Part shown: piece after piece, positions 1 through 8,632 of the stretch
Layout: every line of letters begins with the position of its first letter
Numbering within the stretch: the stretch's first letter is position 1
Assembly: GCF_900088415.1 (NCBI RefSeq)
Contig: NZ_FLLQ01000003.1
Span: 310,001 to 374,000 of the forward strand
DNA length: 64,000 nt
Source: Vibrio mediterranei
GTDB lineage: Bacteria > Pseudomonadota > Gammaproteobacteria > Enterobacterales > Vibrionaceae
Reading direction: 5' to 3'
Made by a program: the position numbers and the translations under genes
The notes under the pieces: model-generated
Seen by the model: only the letters and a program-made list of their open reading frames with translations
Database searches by the model: none
Told to the model about the DNA's origin: nothing

Positions 1-498
1 CCGAAGGTAAAACGCCCAGAAATTGGCGTTATGATCGAAGTACCTTCTATGTTGTACCTCTTACCATTTATGGCACAGAAGGTTGATTTTGTTTCGGTTG
101 GAACGAACGACTTAACACAATATTTATTGGCTGTTGATCGCAACAACGCTCAGGTAGCCGATATATACGAAACCCTGCATCCTTCGGTGTTAGCGGCGAT
201 GAAACATATTTTTGAAACTTGTCAGTCGTATCATCTTCCTGTTTGCATTTGTGGTGAGCTGGCAGGTGATCCTATTGGTGCTTTGCTGCTGGTGGGGCTT
301 GGTTACGATACTTTAAGTATGAACACGTCGAACGTCGCGAAAGTGAAGTACTTGCTCAGACAGACCTCACAGCAGGAACTTAAGTTACTTGCTGACAAAG
401 CATTGATGCAACCGTACGGTGAAACCATTTATAATCAAATGCGCGATTACTTTGAGGATAAAGGACTAGCTGGCTTCATCCGTGCTGGTAAGTCTTAA
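1..498 (+). CDS. ptsP: Enzyme I-Ntr (PtsP), C-terminal part
   Basis: The gene is cut by the window edge; the open frame runs in from base 1 and stops at 498. Enzyme I-Ntr autophosphorylates with phosphoenolpyruvate and starts the PtsP-NPr-EIIANtr phosphorelay in the cytoplasm. The visible 165 residues are the end of the PEP-utilising TIM barrel. They include the segment GTNDLTQYLLAVDRNN and the cysteine-containing CICGELAGDP, where enzyme I proteins carry the catalytic cysteine of the PEP site. PtsP rather than PtsI is favoured by the neighbours: lgt and thyA follow, as in other gammaproteobacteria. The N-terminal GAF domain expected in PtsP lies outside the window. Confidence 0.9.
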   Translation, partial: PKVKRPEIGVMIEVPSMLYLLPFMAQKVDFVSVGTNDLTQYLLAVDRNNAQVADIYETLHPSVLAAMKHIFETCQSYHLPVCICGELAGDPIGALLLVGLGYDTLSMNTSNVAKVKYLLRQTSQQELKLLADKALMQPYGETIYNQMRDYFEDKGLAGFIRAGKS

Positions 499-519
499 AC
501 CAACCCTTTTGGAATACAT

Positions 520-1311
520 GTGAACTACGAACTGATCTTATTACTACTGTGCCTTGGCGCAGTAGTCGGTACCATGTCCGGGTTGCTGGGCATTGGTGGG
601 GGACTTATTGTTGTCCCTGCATTGGCCTTCATCCTACCTAAATTTGGTATCGCGAGTGATATGGTTATGCATATTGCACTGGCGACTTCCTTAGCCTCTA
701 TCATTATTACATCAGGCTCTTCGGCACTTAACCATCTTAAACTGGGTAATGTTGATTTGTTTGTTATTAAATGGCTTATGCCTGGGGTGGTGATTGGCGG
801 ATTTGCGGGGTCCAATGTTGCAGAGTGGATTCCTTCTCACTATCTACCGAAGGTGTTTGCTGTCATTGTACTGCTTCTGGCAATTCAGATGTTTTTGTCT
901 ATCAAGTCGCAAGTGACGCGTAATCTTCCTAGTCCTTTTATCACAACTTGTTGTGGTGCGGGAATCGGCATGGTCTCGAGCTTAGCGGGGATTGGTGGAG
1001 GCTCAATGTCGGTTCCTTTTCTTAGTAAACATGGCGTTGAGATGAGAAAAGCGGTAGGCTCTTCATCAGTATGTGGTTGCGTGATCGCGATCGCAGGCAT
1101 GATTGGCTTTATTATGCATGGCGCTAAAGCACAAGGGCTACCGGAGTACAGTATCGGCTATGTCTACTTGCCGGCTTTGCTATCCATTGCTGCTACCTCA
1201 ATGTTAACAACGAAATTTGGTGCAAAATTGGCGACAACTATGCCAACACCGAAACTAAAGAAGATTTTTGCAGTCTTCTTATTATTCGTTGCATTTTCAA
1301 TGATGTTTTAA
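520..1311 (+). CDS. TauE/SafE-family membrane exporter
   Basis: A 263-residue integral membrane protein with about eight hydrophobic segments and the two glycine-rich repeats typical of the TauE/SafE family (GLLGIGGGLIVVPAL near the N-terminus, SLAGIGGGSMSVPFL in the second half). Family members move sulfite, sulfoacetate or other anions across the inner membrane; the substrate here cannot be read from sequence. The start is the GTG at 520; an ATG at 518 is followed at once by a stop. It lies 21 bases after ptsP and 33 bases before lgt, so it is probably in the same transcription unit. Confidence 0.85.
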   Translation: MNYELILLLLCLGAVVGTMSGLLGIGGGLIVVPALAFILPKFGIASDMVMHIALATSLASIIITSGSSALNHLKLGNVDLFVIKWLMPGVVIGGFAGSNVAEWIPSHYLPKVFAVIVLLLAIQMFLSIKSQVTRNLPSPFITTCCGAGIGMVSSLAGIGGGSMSVPFLSKHGVEMRKAVGSSSVCGCVIAIAGMIGFIMHGAKAQGLPEYSIGYVYLPALLSIAATSMLTTKFGAKLATTMPTPKLKKIFAVFLLFVAFSMMF

Positions 1312-1344
1312 TCTCAATATTCAAACCTGATAAGTGAGCGTTTT

Positions 1345-2160
1345 ATGTCTCAGGGATATATCCAGTTTCCTAATATCGACCCAGTTCTTGTTGAATTAGG
1401 TCCCATTTCTATTCGTTGGTACGGCTTGATGTATCTTGTCGGCTTTGCATTCGCGATGTGGTTAGCTAATCGTAGAGCCGACAAGCCAAACTCAGGATGG
1501 ACGCGCGAGCAAGTGTCAGATCTGTTGTTTGCAGGTTTCTTAGGGGTGGTGCTAGGCGGCCGCATAGGATACGTCCTATTTTATGGTTTTGATGAACTGC
1601 TACGTGACCCGCTCTACTTGTTCAAAGTATGGACCGGCGGTATGTCGTTCCATGGTGGGTTGTTAGGTGTCATTACCGCGATGTTCTGGTATGGCAGAAA
1701 GAACGGACGCACGTTTTTTAATGTCGCAGACTTCATCGCGCCTCTTGTTCCTTTTGGTTTAGGTATGGGGCGTCTAGGTAACTTTATGAACAGTGAACTT
1801 TGGGGACGAGTGACTGATGTGCCATGGGCGATCATCTTCCCTAATGGCGGACCTTTACCACGTCACCCGTCTCAACTGTACGAATTTGCCTTAGAAGGTG
1901 TTGTACTGTTCTTAATTTTGAATTGGTTTATCAAGAAACCTCGCCCAGAAGGGGCTGTGTCAGGTTTATTCCTTCTTGGTTATGGTACATTTAGATTCTT
2001 GGTCGAGTTCGTACGTGAACCGGATGCACAATTAGGACTGTTTGGTGGCTTTATTTCTATGGGCCAAATCTTGTCTTCACCAATGATTATCCTTGGTGCA
2101 CTAATGATTGCATGGGCATACAAAGTCAACGGACCGAAACTACAAAAAGTATCAAAGTAA
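1345..2160 (+). CDS. lgt: Prolipoprotein diacylglyceryl transferase
   Basis: Lgt moves a diacylglyceryl group from phosphatidylglycerol to the lipobox cysteine of prolipoproteins, the first step of lipoprotein maturation at the inner membrane. The 271-residue protein has seven hydrophobic segments and the family signatures HGGLLG and [16 protein letters not shown] (the Lgt signature GRxGNFxN). Its length is normal. The window also encodes LspA, the next enzyme of the pathway, and several lipoproteins. thyA begins 11 bases downstream, an lgt-thyA order shared with enterobacteria. Confidence 0.97.
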   Translation: MSQGYIQFPNIDPVLVELGPISIRWYGLMYLVGFAFAMWLANRRADKPNSGWTREQVSDLLFAGFLGVVLGGRIGYVLFYGFDELLRDPLYLFKVWTGGMSFHGGLLGVITAMFWYGRKNGRTFFNVADFIAPLVPFGLGMGRLGNFMNSELWGRVTDVPWAIIFPNGGPLPRHPSQLYEFALEGVVLFLILNWFIKKPRPEGAVSGLFLLGYGTFRFLVEFVREPDAQLGLFGGFISMGQILSSPMIILGALMIAWAYKVNGPKLQKVSK

Positions 2161-2171
2161 TAGGAATTGTC

Positions 2172-3023
2172 GTGAAGCAGTATTTAGACTTATGTCAGCG
2201 AATCGTTGACGAAGGTGTTTGGATTGAAAATGAGCGTACGGGTAAACGTTGTTTAACCGTAATCAACGCAGATCTGACCTATGATGTCGCCAACAACGCA
2301 TTTCCTCTAGTTACTACAAGAAAGAGCTTTTGGAAAGCAGCCGTAGCTGAGCTATTGGGATATATTCGCGGCTACGATAACGCTGAAGACTTTCGCAAGT
2401 TAGGAACCAAAACATGGGATGCTAACGCGAACTTAAATGCAGCGTGGCTGAACAATTCTTACCGTAAAGGTGAAGATGATATGGGCCGTGTCTATGGTGT
2501 GCAGGGTCGTGCATGGGCTAAGCCAGATGGTGGTCATATAGATCAACTTCGTAAGATTGTGGATGACTTAAGCAAAGGGGTTGATGATCGTGGTGAGATC
2601 TTAAACTTCTACAATCCAGGCGAGTTTCATATGGGGTGTTTGCGCCCATGCATGTACAGCCATCACTTTTCGCTATTAGGTGATACGCTGTATTTAAACA
2701 GTACACAACGTTCGTGTGACGTACCCCTTGGTTTAAACTTCAATATGGTTCAAGTCTATGTGTTCCTAGCGATTATGGCTCAGATTACCGGTAAAAAGCC
2801 GGGACAAGCATTTCATAAGATCGTTAACGCGCATATTTATGAAGACCAATTGGAGTTGATGCGAGATGTTCAGCTAAAACGTGAACCACTGGCGGCTCCG
2901 ACGTTCCGTATCAACCCAAAGATTAAGACGCTTGAAGACTTAGAAACCTGGGTGACGCTTGATGACTTTGAAGTAGAAGGTTACGAGTGCCACGAGCCTA
3001 TTCGCTATCCATTTTCTGTCTGA
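2172..3023 (+). CDS. thyA: Thymidylate synthase
   Basis: ThyA methylates dUMP to dTMP using methylene-tetrahydrofolate. The 283-residue product shows the dUMP-binding segment [12 protein letters not shown] and the Pro-Cys pair ([10 protein letters not shown]) with the catalytic cysteine. I place the start at the GTG at 2172, giving VKQYLDLCQ. The frame is open further upstream into lgt, but that extension is not part of the family. A strong terminator follows. thyA closes the ptsP-tauE-lgt-thyA unit. Confidence 0.97.
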   Translation: MKQYLDLCQRIVDEGVWIENERTGKRCLTVINADLTYDVANNAFPLVTTRKSFWKAAVAELLGYIRGYDNAEDFRKLGTKTWDANANLNAAWLNNSYRKGEDDMGRVYGVQGRAWAKPDGGHIDQLRKIVDDLSKGVDDRGEILNFYNPGEFHMGCLRPCMYSHHFSLLGDTLYLNSTQRSCDVPLGLNFNMVQVYVFLAIMAQITGKKPGQAFHKIVNAHIYEDQLELMRDVQLKREPLAAPTFRINPKIKTLEDLETWVTLDDFEVEGYECHEPIRYPFSV

Positions 3024-3055
3024 AAATAAGGCCGAGCATTGCTCGGCCTTATTTT
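3023..3055. terminator. Bidirectional terminator between thyA and the SDR gene
   Basis: A 12-13 bp stem (AATAAGGCCGAGC pairing with GCTCGGCCTTATT) with an A-run before it and a T-run after it. It can end thyA from the left and the dehydrogenase gene from the right. Confidence 0.85.
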
Positions 3056-3065
3056 GTAACGAGAG

Positions 3066-3806
3066 CTACCAGTTAATTTTCTCTCTTTCACTAAAGAATC
3101 CCGCCGTTGGTCCATCTGCATCGAGCGTTGCTAACCAAATGGCTGTATCTGCGCCTTCTTTGGGGGACTTTAATCGAATATGTTCACCATAATCAGGCAA
3201 CTCATCCAAATTCATTCCTGAATCAACCCACCCAGGACAGTATGAGTTTACTTTAATTCCAAATGGCTCTAGCTCTTTTGCGAATAATACTGTGTTGGCA
3301 TTCACACCAATCTTTGAGGATTGATAGGCTGCGCATACATCATCTTTAATCGGTGAGGCCATGTCAGAAAGTTGAGCAAGTTGCCCAGCTTGACTTGATA
3401 CATTGACTATTCTGGCTTGTGAGGACTTTTTGAGGAGTGGTGTTAGAGCTCGAGTCAGTAAGAAAGGACCAATCTGGTTGACCTCAATCACTCGGCGGTA
3501 GGTATCTTCATCAATAAGAGAAGGATGTCTACCAAGATCGACTAAGATAGCTGCATTATTAACGAGTACATCAAGGCGACCAAACTGCTCTTCTATCTTA
3601 TTAGCAACCGCAGGAAAGACCGATGACATGGCGAGGTCCAATTTAATGTGGGAGGCGGTATAGCCTTTCTGGCGAAAATCATTAACTAATGCTGAGCAGG
3701 ATTGAATGTCGGCCATGATGACATGAAAGCCTTGTTCCATTAATAACTCTGAGGTGGCTAAGCCGATACCCTGATAAGCACCGGTGACTAAGGCAATTTT
3801 CTGCAT
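3066..3806 (-). CDS. Short-chain dehydrogenase/reductase (SDR)
   Basis: A 246-residue classical SDR. The N-terminal TGAYQGIG is the dinucleotide-binding TGxxxGxG motif, LVNNAA is the NNAG-type motif, NVSSQAG holds the catalytic serine, and AYQSSK is the YxxxK motif, so the active site looks complete. The substrate is unknown. I choose the ATG at 3806 because an AAAGG lies 8 bases upstream; an ATG at 3830 in the same frame has no such site. It follows a glycine-zipper gene on the same strand with a gap of 113 bases. A second SDR/glycine-zipper pair lies at 46142-47312. Confidence 0.85.
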   Translation of the reverse strand: MQKIALVTGAYQGIGLATSELLMEQGFHVIMADIQSCSALVNDFRQKGYTASHIKLDLAMSSVFPAVANKIEEQFGRLDVLVNNAAILVDLGRHPSLIDEDTYRRVIEVNQIGPFLLTRALTPLLKKSSQARIVNVSSQAGQLAQLSDMASPIKDDVCAAYQSSKIGVNANTVLFAKELEPFGIKVNSYCPGWVDSGMNLDELPDYGEHIRLKSPKEGADTAIWLATLDADGPTAGFFSEREKINW

Positions 3807-3919
3807 GACTGACCTTTTTGTTGACGACATTTAGGCCAGTCTATCGATGGGACTATCAAAAGGGGAGTAACAAGGGGAATGTTACTCTGTCCCATACATT
3901 ATGCTGTCAATGGTAATGC

Positions 3920-4243
3920 TTAGTCGTAATAGGCGTCCTCGATAATTTCCTCTTCAACGATTTCTTCTTCAATAATCTCTTCTTCTACGACAACATCCGT
4001 CGCCACTTCACAGGCTCCTTCATCGTATGCACCGTCGATGGTTCCCGCCACTGCGCCAGCACCGCCACCAATAGCTGCTCCAGCAGCAGCGCCAGAACCA
4101 CCATCTACAATACCGCCAACGACTGCACCAGTAATCGCCCCGTCGACTGCACCATCAATAGCGCCTTCAGCGGTTTGGTCACAATAATAGGCATAACTCG
4201 GTGAAGATAAGATTAGAGCTAGGGCAAAGAACTTGAGTTTCAT
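3920..4243 (-). CDS. Small exported glycine-zipper protein with acidic tail
   Basis: A 107-residue protein of unknown function. Residues 1-18 are a signal peptide ending SYA. The mature part starts YYCDQTAEG and continues with a Gly/Ala-rich zipper made of GAVDGAITGAVVGG and GAAAGAAIGGGAGAV type segments. A second cysteine (EGAC) may pair with the first. The tail consists of EEEII/EEEIV pentapeptides and ends AYYD. Glycine-zipper segments are known for membrane insertion or packing; a role in the envelope is inference. A longer paralogue is at 46923-47312. It is transcribed divergently from the Slp-like lipoprotein gene. Confidence 0.75.
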   Translation of the reverse strand: MKLKFFALALILSSPSYAYYCDQTAEGAIDGAVDGAITGAVVGGIVDGGSGAAAGAAIGGGAGAVAGTIDGAYDEGACEVATDVVVEEEIIEEEIVEEEIIEDAYYD

Positions 4244-4488
4244 GGTTTGTTTCTCGGTTGATGAGTTTGCCTATTAGCCTAAGTGATTGAATTGGTTATT
4301 ATAAGTAACATCTCGTCAAACCTTGGTTAGTTTAGAGTGTGTTTATTGTTGAGCGTAATTAACAGAAGGGAATGGATTTTCCTCACTGATAGTATCGTTA
4401 ATAAATCCAGAAAAGGAGTTATAAGGTACTTGCGAGATAGTAAATAAGTCACTCATACTTTAGTTAAAAGAGCCAGTGGAGACGGAGC

Positions 4489-5058
4489 ATGCGATTACTA
4501 GGGATGGCGTTGAGTCTTATATTAATGGGATGCAGCGGTGCGCCTAACGAAATCCAAGTCGCTGATGAGAAGTTATTGGTTGAGTTTAACCAAGCGGTAA
4601 AAGAGGCGACACCATATGTCGGCCAGCCAGCTAGATGGGGTGGAGTGATTGCAAATTTGACCAATTTAACCCCTAACACCAGTGAGCTACAAATTAGTCA
4701 ATTTGCATTGGACTCAAAAGGTCGTCCTGATGAGACTCAGCAGGGCAGTCAGCGATTTGTCGTTAATGTCGATAGGTTCTTAGACCCTAAGGCGTTTACT
4801 CAAGGTAAATCAATGACATTTGTTGGTGTTATAGAAGGCATGACTTCAATTACGGTTGGGCAACAGGAGCTTAAGGTTCCGGTATTAAAAGCTTCAAACT
4901 ACTATCTTTGGACTGAAGATAAACGCATTAAAACTTATTATGTTGGTGACCCATATTATAACTACTATTACGATAGCTATTATTACTGGGATGATATCGA
5001 CGACGCTGATTTGATCGAGCACTATGATGACTTTGATTATGACTACGGTGATTTCTAG
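4489..5058 (+). CDS. Slp-family outer-membrane lipoprotein with Tyr/Asp-rich tail
   Basis: A 189-residue lipoprotein. A short signal sequence ends in the lipobox LMGC, so the mature protein would start at Cys15. The body has the Slp (YeaY) family pattern: YVGQPARWGGVIANLTNL, then FALDSKGRP, then FLDPKAF, and finally YYLWTEDKRI. In E. coli, Slp is a starvation-inducible outer-membrane lipoprotein. After residue ~145 the protein carries an unusual tail of about 40 residues made almost only of Tyr, Asp and a few aromatics, which I do not know from Slp proteins. A GGAG lies a few bases upstream of the ATG. Confidence 0.8.
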   Translation: MRLLGMALSLILMGCSGAPNEIQVADEKLLVEFNQAVKEATPYVGQPARWGGVIANLTNLTPNTSELQISQFALDSKGRPDETQQGSQRFVVNVDRFLDPKAFTQGKSMTFVGVIEGMTSITVGQQELKVPVLKASNYYLWTEDKRIKTYYVGDPYYNYYYDSYYYWDDIDDADLIEHYDDFDYDYGDF

Positions 5059-5063
5059 ATAGT

Positions 5064-5096
5064 AAAAGGCCCAGCTAAATGTAGCTGGGCCTTTTT
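5064..5096. terminator. Bidirectional terminator between slp-like gene and nptA
   Basis: Stem AAAGGCCCAGCT / AGCTGGGCCTTT with an A-run before and a T-run after. It can serve the lipoprotein gene (+) and nptA (-). Confidence 0.85.
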
Positions 5097-5126
5097 AGTA
5101 GAGCTTAGCGTCTGGCTGCTTAGTGT

Positions 5127-6275
5127 CTATGCTGTTAGCGCTAGAATAGTGCCTGGAATAACAACAAAGATAGAAGCGAGGTAACCAGCGACGACGGCTT
5201 TGTTCTTGATAGCCATGTCCGAGATATAGTCTGCACCTTTCACTGGCAGTTCTCTCAAGAATGGAATACCGAAGATAAAGACGGTTGCCATGATATTAAA
5301 TACCAGGTGCACCAGCGCGATTTGTAATGCGAATACTGCGTATTCTCCAGAAACTGCTGTCGCTGCTAGTAAGCCAGTGATACATGTACCGATATTCGCA
5401 CCTAGTGTAAATGGGTAAACATCACGAACTTTCAGCGCACCTGAGCCAACGAGTGGCACCATTAAGCTGGTCGTTGTTGATGAAGATTGCACAAGAATCG
5501 TAACGATAGAGCCTGATGCGATACCATGTAGCGGACCACGACCAATAGCGTTTTTCAAAATTTCACGTGCACGGCCAACCATCAGGCTCTTCATTAGCTT
5601 ACCCATAACAGTAATCGCCACGAAGATAGTTGCAATACCAAGAACAATCAGTAGTACGCCACCTGTTACGCTGCCAAATGAGCTTAATGGCTCTTGAATC
5701 GCACTTACAACAGGCTTGGTGATTGGCTTGATGAAGTTCAGGCCTTTCATGCTCATGTCACCTGTTGCTAGCATTGGTGATACAAGCCAGCTAGAGATTT
5801 TGTCTAGAATGCCAAACATCATCTCCAATGGAAGGAAGATAGCAACGGCTAGCAGGTTAAAGAAGTCATGGATCGTTGCACTTGCAAAGGCTCGTTTAAA
5901 CTCAGTGTTACAACGAACGTGACCCAAACTTACTAGTGTATTGGTAACCGTAGTACCAATGTTTGCACCCATGATCATAGGGATGGCTGTCGTTACAGGT
6001 AAACCACCAGCAACCAAACCAACAATAATCGAAGTGACGGTACTAGAAGACTGAATTAGTGCAGTAGCAACTAGACCAATCATTAACCCAGCTACAGGGT
6101 GTGAGGCAAATTCAAATAGGACTTTTGCATGTTCACCTGTTGCCATTTTAAAGCCACTACCCACCATTGAAACAGCAAGTAGCAATAAATAAAGCATGAA
6201 CGCCAAGTTAGCCCAGCGTAACCAACGCGTCGTATTCGACATTGGAGTCGCAGCTGTTGTTGCTTGGTTCATCAT
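5127..6275 (-). CDS. nptA: Na+/phosphate cotransporter NptA
   Basis: A type II sodium-phosphate cotransporter of the inner membrane, as characterised in V. cholerae. The two inverted halves each carry the QSSST motif (QSSSTVTS near residue 80 and QSSSTTTS near 265), followed by GANIGTT and GANIGTC. The ATG at 6275 gives 382 residues, the length I remember for V. cholerae NptA, and has GGAG 7 bases upstream; the in-frame ATG at 6287 has no such site. It is a single gene, divergent from nhaR across a 403-base AT-rich gap. Confidence 0.93.
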   Translation of the reverse strand: MMNQATTAATPMSNTTRWLRWANLAFMLYLLLLAVSMVGSGFKMATGEHAKVLFEFASHPVAGLMIGLVATALIQSSSTVTSIIVGLVAGGLPVTTAIPMIMGANIGTTVTNTLVSLGHVRCNTEFKRAFASATIHDFFNLLAVAIFLPLEMMFGILDKISSWLVSPMLATGDMSMKGLNFIKPITKPVVSAIQEPLSSFGSVTGGVLLIVLGIATIFVAITVMGKLMKSLMVGRAREILKNAIGRGPLHGIASGSIVTILVQSSSTTTSLMVPLVGSGALKVRDVYPFTLGANIGTCITGLLAATAVSGEYAVFALQIALVHLVFNIMATVFIFGIPFLRELPVKGADYISDMAIKNKAVVAGYLASIFVVIPGTILALTA

Positions 6276-6678
6276 AGTTTTCTCCATTTGGCCGTGTAAT
6301 TCGTAAGTTGGCCTGTTGTTGAATCTGAGGCGATATTAGATCTCAAATATTACAGAAATATGACGTTTCTATTTCTGTGTTAATTAACTGCGATGTTTGC
6401 TTGGTTTTTGTACTTGTTGGTATTTTTTGTTTATATAAACCATTGATTTTTATAGGATGTTTTCTTTAGGAGAAAAAGAGATTAATTTGCCATCATCAAT
6501 GAATAAATTCGATTTAGAGCGAGGATTATGATGCTTATATGACAGTGAGGTGGCGAATGTGACAATTAAACATTCGGAAATTTCATTGTATTTTAATTGT
6601 AACGTAAGTTTTATCGAATATTGTCGCTTGGTGCAGATTTTGCTATAAATGAAACACACTCATTTTAGGCGATATCGC
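6276..6678. other. AT-rich divergent intergenic region, nptA / nhaR
   Basis: About 400 bases with no convincing gene. It must hold the promoters of nptA and nhaR. Two TGTCA elements occur in the nptA direction around 6540-6565, but their spacing does not match a Pho box. A 69-codon minus-strand frame (6450-6659) has no family resemblance and no ribosome site and is not called. Confidence 0.5.
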
Positions 6679-7572
6679 ATGTCACACCTTAACTATAATC
6701 ACCTCTATTATTTCTGGATGGTCTGCAAACAGGGCTCGGTTACGAAAGCCGCCGATGCGTTATTTTTAACGCCTCAAACAGTAACAGGGCAGATTAAAGC
6801 GTTAGAAGAGAGAATGGACGGTAAGCTCACTAAGCGAAATGGGCGTAGTGTTGAGCCAACTGAGTTAGGGCAGTTGGTATATAAGTATGCTGACCGCATG
6901 TTTGGTTTAAGCTACGAAATGTTGGATATCGTAAACTATAGCCAGCGTTCGAATGTACTGTTCGATGTTGGTGTGGCGGATGCTCTTTCTAAACGCCTGG
7001 TCAGTAAAATATTGATGACCACTATCCCGCCAGATAACAGTATTCATCTACGCTGTTTTGAATCCACTCACGAAATGTTGCTGGAGCAATTGGCTCAGCA
7101 TAAGCTAGATATGATCCTATCGGACTGTCCTGTGGACTCAAGTCAAAGTCCTGGTTTGTTTAGTAAGAAGTTAGGTGAAAGCCGCATGAGTTTCTTTACG
7201 TCGGGCTATATCGATAATGTGAGTTTCCCTGAGATTCTTGAACAAAGACGTTTGCTGATACCCGGTAGTCGTACCTCAATGGGACGTAAAGTACTGCAGT
7301 GGTTTGATCAACAGGGTATTCAACCTAATATTCTTGGTGAATTTGATGATGTTGCGTTGATGAAAGCCTTCTCTATGTATAAAGAGGATGTCATCTTTCT
7401 TGCTCCAAGTATTTATATGTCAGAGATGAGAGATAAGCGCCACCTTCAACTAATTGGCGATATTGAAGATTTGAAAGAAGAGTATTACGTTATTTTTGCA
7501 GAGCGAATGATTCAACATCCGGCGGTAAAGAGTGTCTGTGAAGCAGATTTCACCGATTTGCTAGCGTTCTAA
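6679..7572 (+). CDS. nhaR: LysR-family activator NhaR
   Basis: A 297-residue LysR-type regulator with an N-terminal helix-turn-helix ([20 protein letters not shown]) and a C-terminal effector domain. The start [13 protein letters not shown] is the NhaR start; in E. coli NhaR activates the Na+/H+ antiporter gene nhaA in response to sodium. The ATG at 6679 fits the family; the frame is open 10 codons upstream. nhaA itself is not in the window. hlyU follows 177 bases downstream on the same strand. Confidence 0.9.
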   Translation: MSHLNYNHLYYFWMVCKQGSVTKAADALFLTPQTVTGQIKALEERMDGKLTKRNGRSVEPTELGQLVYKYADRMFGLSYEMLDIVNYSQRSNVLFDVGVADALSKRLVSKILMTTIPPDNSIHLRCFESTHEMLLEQLAQHKLDMILSDCPVDSSQSPGLFSKKLGESRMSFFTSGYIDNVSFPEILEQRRLLIPGSRTSMGRKVLQWFDQQGIQPNILGEFDDVALMKAFSMYKEDVIFLAPSIYMSEMRDKRHLQLIGDIEDLKEEYYVIFAERMIQHPAVKSVCEADFTDLLAF

Positions 7573-7749
7573 GATTGGGGTTAGGTAACAAATTGGTAAA
7601 GAGAAATACACTATTTTAAACAAAGCGCTACTAACAACATTTTTATCCATGTAAAATGTGATGAGATTTATGGATTTATTACGAGAAAGATGGTTAGTGT
7701 CTAAGTAATAGAAAAGTAAATAAAGACGGATAAAACATAGAGGTAAAGT

Positions 7750-8049
7750 ATGAACTTGCAGGAGATGGAAAAAAACGCATCACAAGCGGTAGTTCTCCTT
7801 AAGGCGATGGCTAATGAGAGACGCCTGCAAATTCTGTGCATGCTCCACAATACAGAGTTATCAGTAGGGGAATTGTGTACTCGATTAGAACTCAGTCAGT
7901 CAGCATTGTCACAGCATTTAGCCTGGCTGCGTCGTGATGGCTTAGTGTCGACGAGAAAAGAAGCGCAAACGGTCTACTACACATTAAGTAGTAAAGAAGT
8001 TCGTCAGTTGATTGAACTATTACACGGCCTTTATTGCAGCTCAGAATAG
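7750..8049 (+). CDS. hlyU: ArsR/SmtB-family regulator HlyU
   Basis: HlyU is the winged-helix activator (anti-repressor against H-NS) of haemolysin and toxin genes in V. cholerae and V. vulnificus. The 99-residue product has the recognition helix region LELSQSALSQHLAWLRRDGLV. It keeps two cysteines at positions 30 and 96, the pair described as redox-sensitive in HlyU. No metal-binding CxC of the ArsR type is present. A third cysteine, Cys43, lies in the region before the recognition helix. It is followed by a terminator shared with rpsT, the order known from Vibrio. Confidence 0.93.
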   Translation: MNLQEMEKNASQAVVLLKAMANERRLQILCMLHNTELSVGELCTRLELSQSALSQHLAWLRRDGLVSTRKEAQTVYYTLSSKEVRQLIELLHGLYCSSE

Positions 8050-8064
8050 TGTGATTTACAGATA

Positions 8065-8094
8065 CAAAAAAACCGGCATTAGCCGGTTTTTTTA
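8065..8094. terminator. Bidirectional terminator hlyU / rpsT
   Basis: Perfect stem AACCGGC / GCCGGTT flanked by A- and T-runs. It ends hlyU on the + strand and rpsT on the - strand. Confidence 0.88.
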
Positions 8095-8113
8095 ACACAA
8101 TACAAAGTCTAAA

Positions 8114-8374
8114 TTATAGAGCTTTGATTGCAGCAGAGAAGCGTGCCTTGTGACGAGCTGCTTTATTCTTATGAATAAGGCCTTTAGTCGCCATGCGGTC
8201 AAGGATTGGAGTAACTTCTGCAAATGCTGAAGTTGCTGCTTCTTTATCGCCAGCTGCGATAGCTGCGATTGTTTTCTTCATGTAAGTGCGCATCATAGAG
8301 CGACGGCTAGCGTTGTGCTGACGACGTTTCTCAGCTTGGATAGCGCGCTTCTTAGCAGATTTACTGTTTGCCAA
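8114..8374 (-). CDS. rpsT: 30S ribosomal protein S20
   Basis: S20 binds 16S rRNA in the small subunit. The product is 86 residues beginning (M)[12 protein letters not shown], rich in Lys/Arg as expected. The start codon is TTG at 8374, with GGGAG 8 bases upstream; no ATG fits the family start. In E. coli rpsT also starts with UUG and is autoregulated at translation, so the weak start is probably conserved. The gene is divergent from murJ. Confidence 0.96.
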   Translation of the reverse strand: MANSKSAKKRAIQAEKRRQHNASRRSMMRTYMKKTIAAIAAGDKEAATSAFAEVTPILDRMATKGLIHKNKAARHKARFSAAIKAL

Positions 8375-8632
8375 GGGTCTAACTCCCAAAAACTTAGTTC
8401 GGTGACAATTTAAGGGCGAGGAATATCCCTCATTTGCGCTTAATTGTCAAATGATTTGTGCAAAAACCCGACGATACAAAACAACTTTTGATATCTGTGG
8501 GCTATCGCGGTTAAGATGGCGGGGATTCTAACAGTATTTTTCGACCAATGCTAATACTAATCCTCTCTTCAATAACAAACGCTATTGAATCCGATAAATA
8601 GCAGGCATTGGCTAGGTAATTCAGAGGTTATT

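Noticed and set aside
6535..6570. Pho-box-like TGTCA elements before nptA
   Set aside because: The two elements are about 20 bases apart; a Pho box needs 7-base repeats with 4-base spacers.
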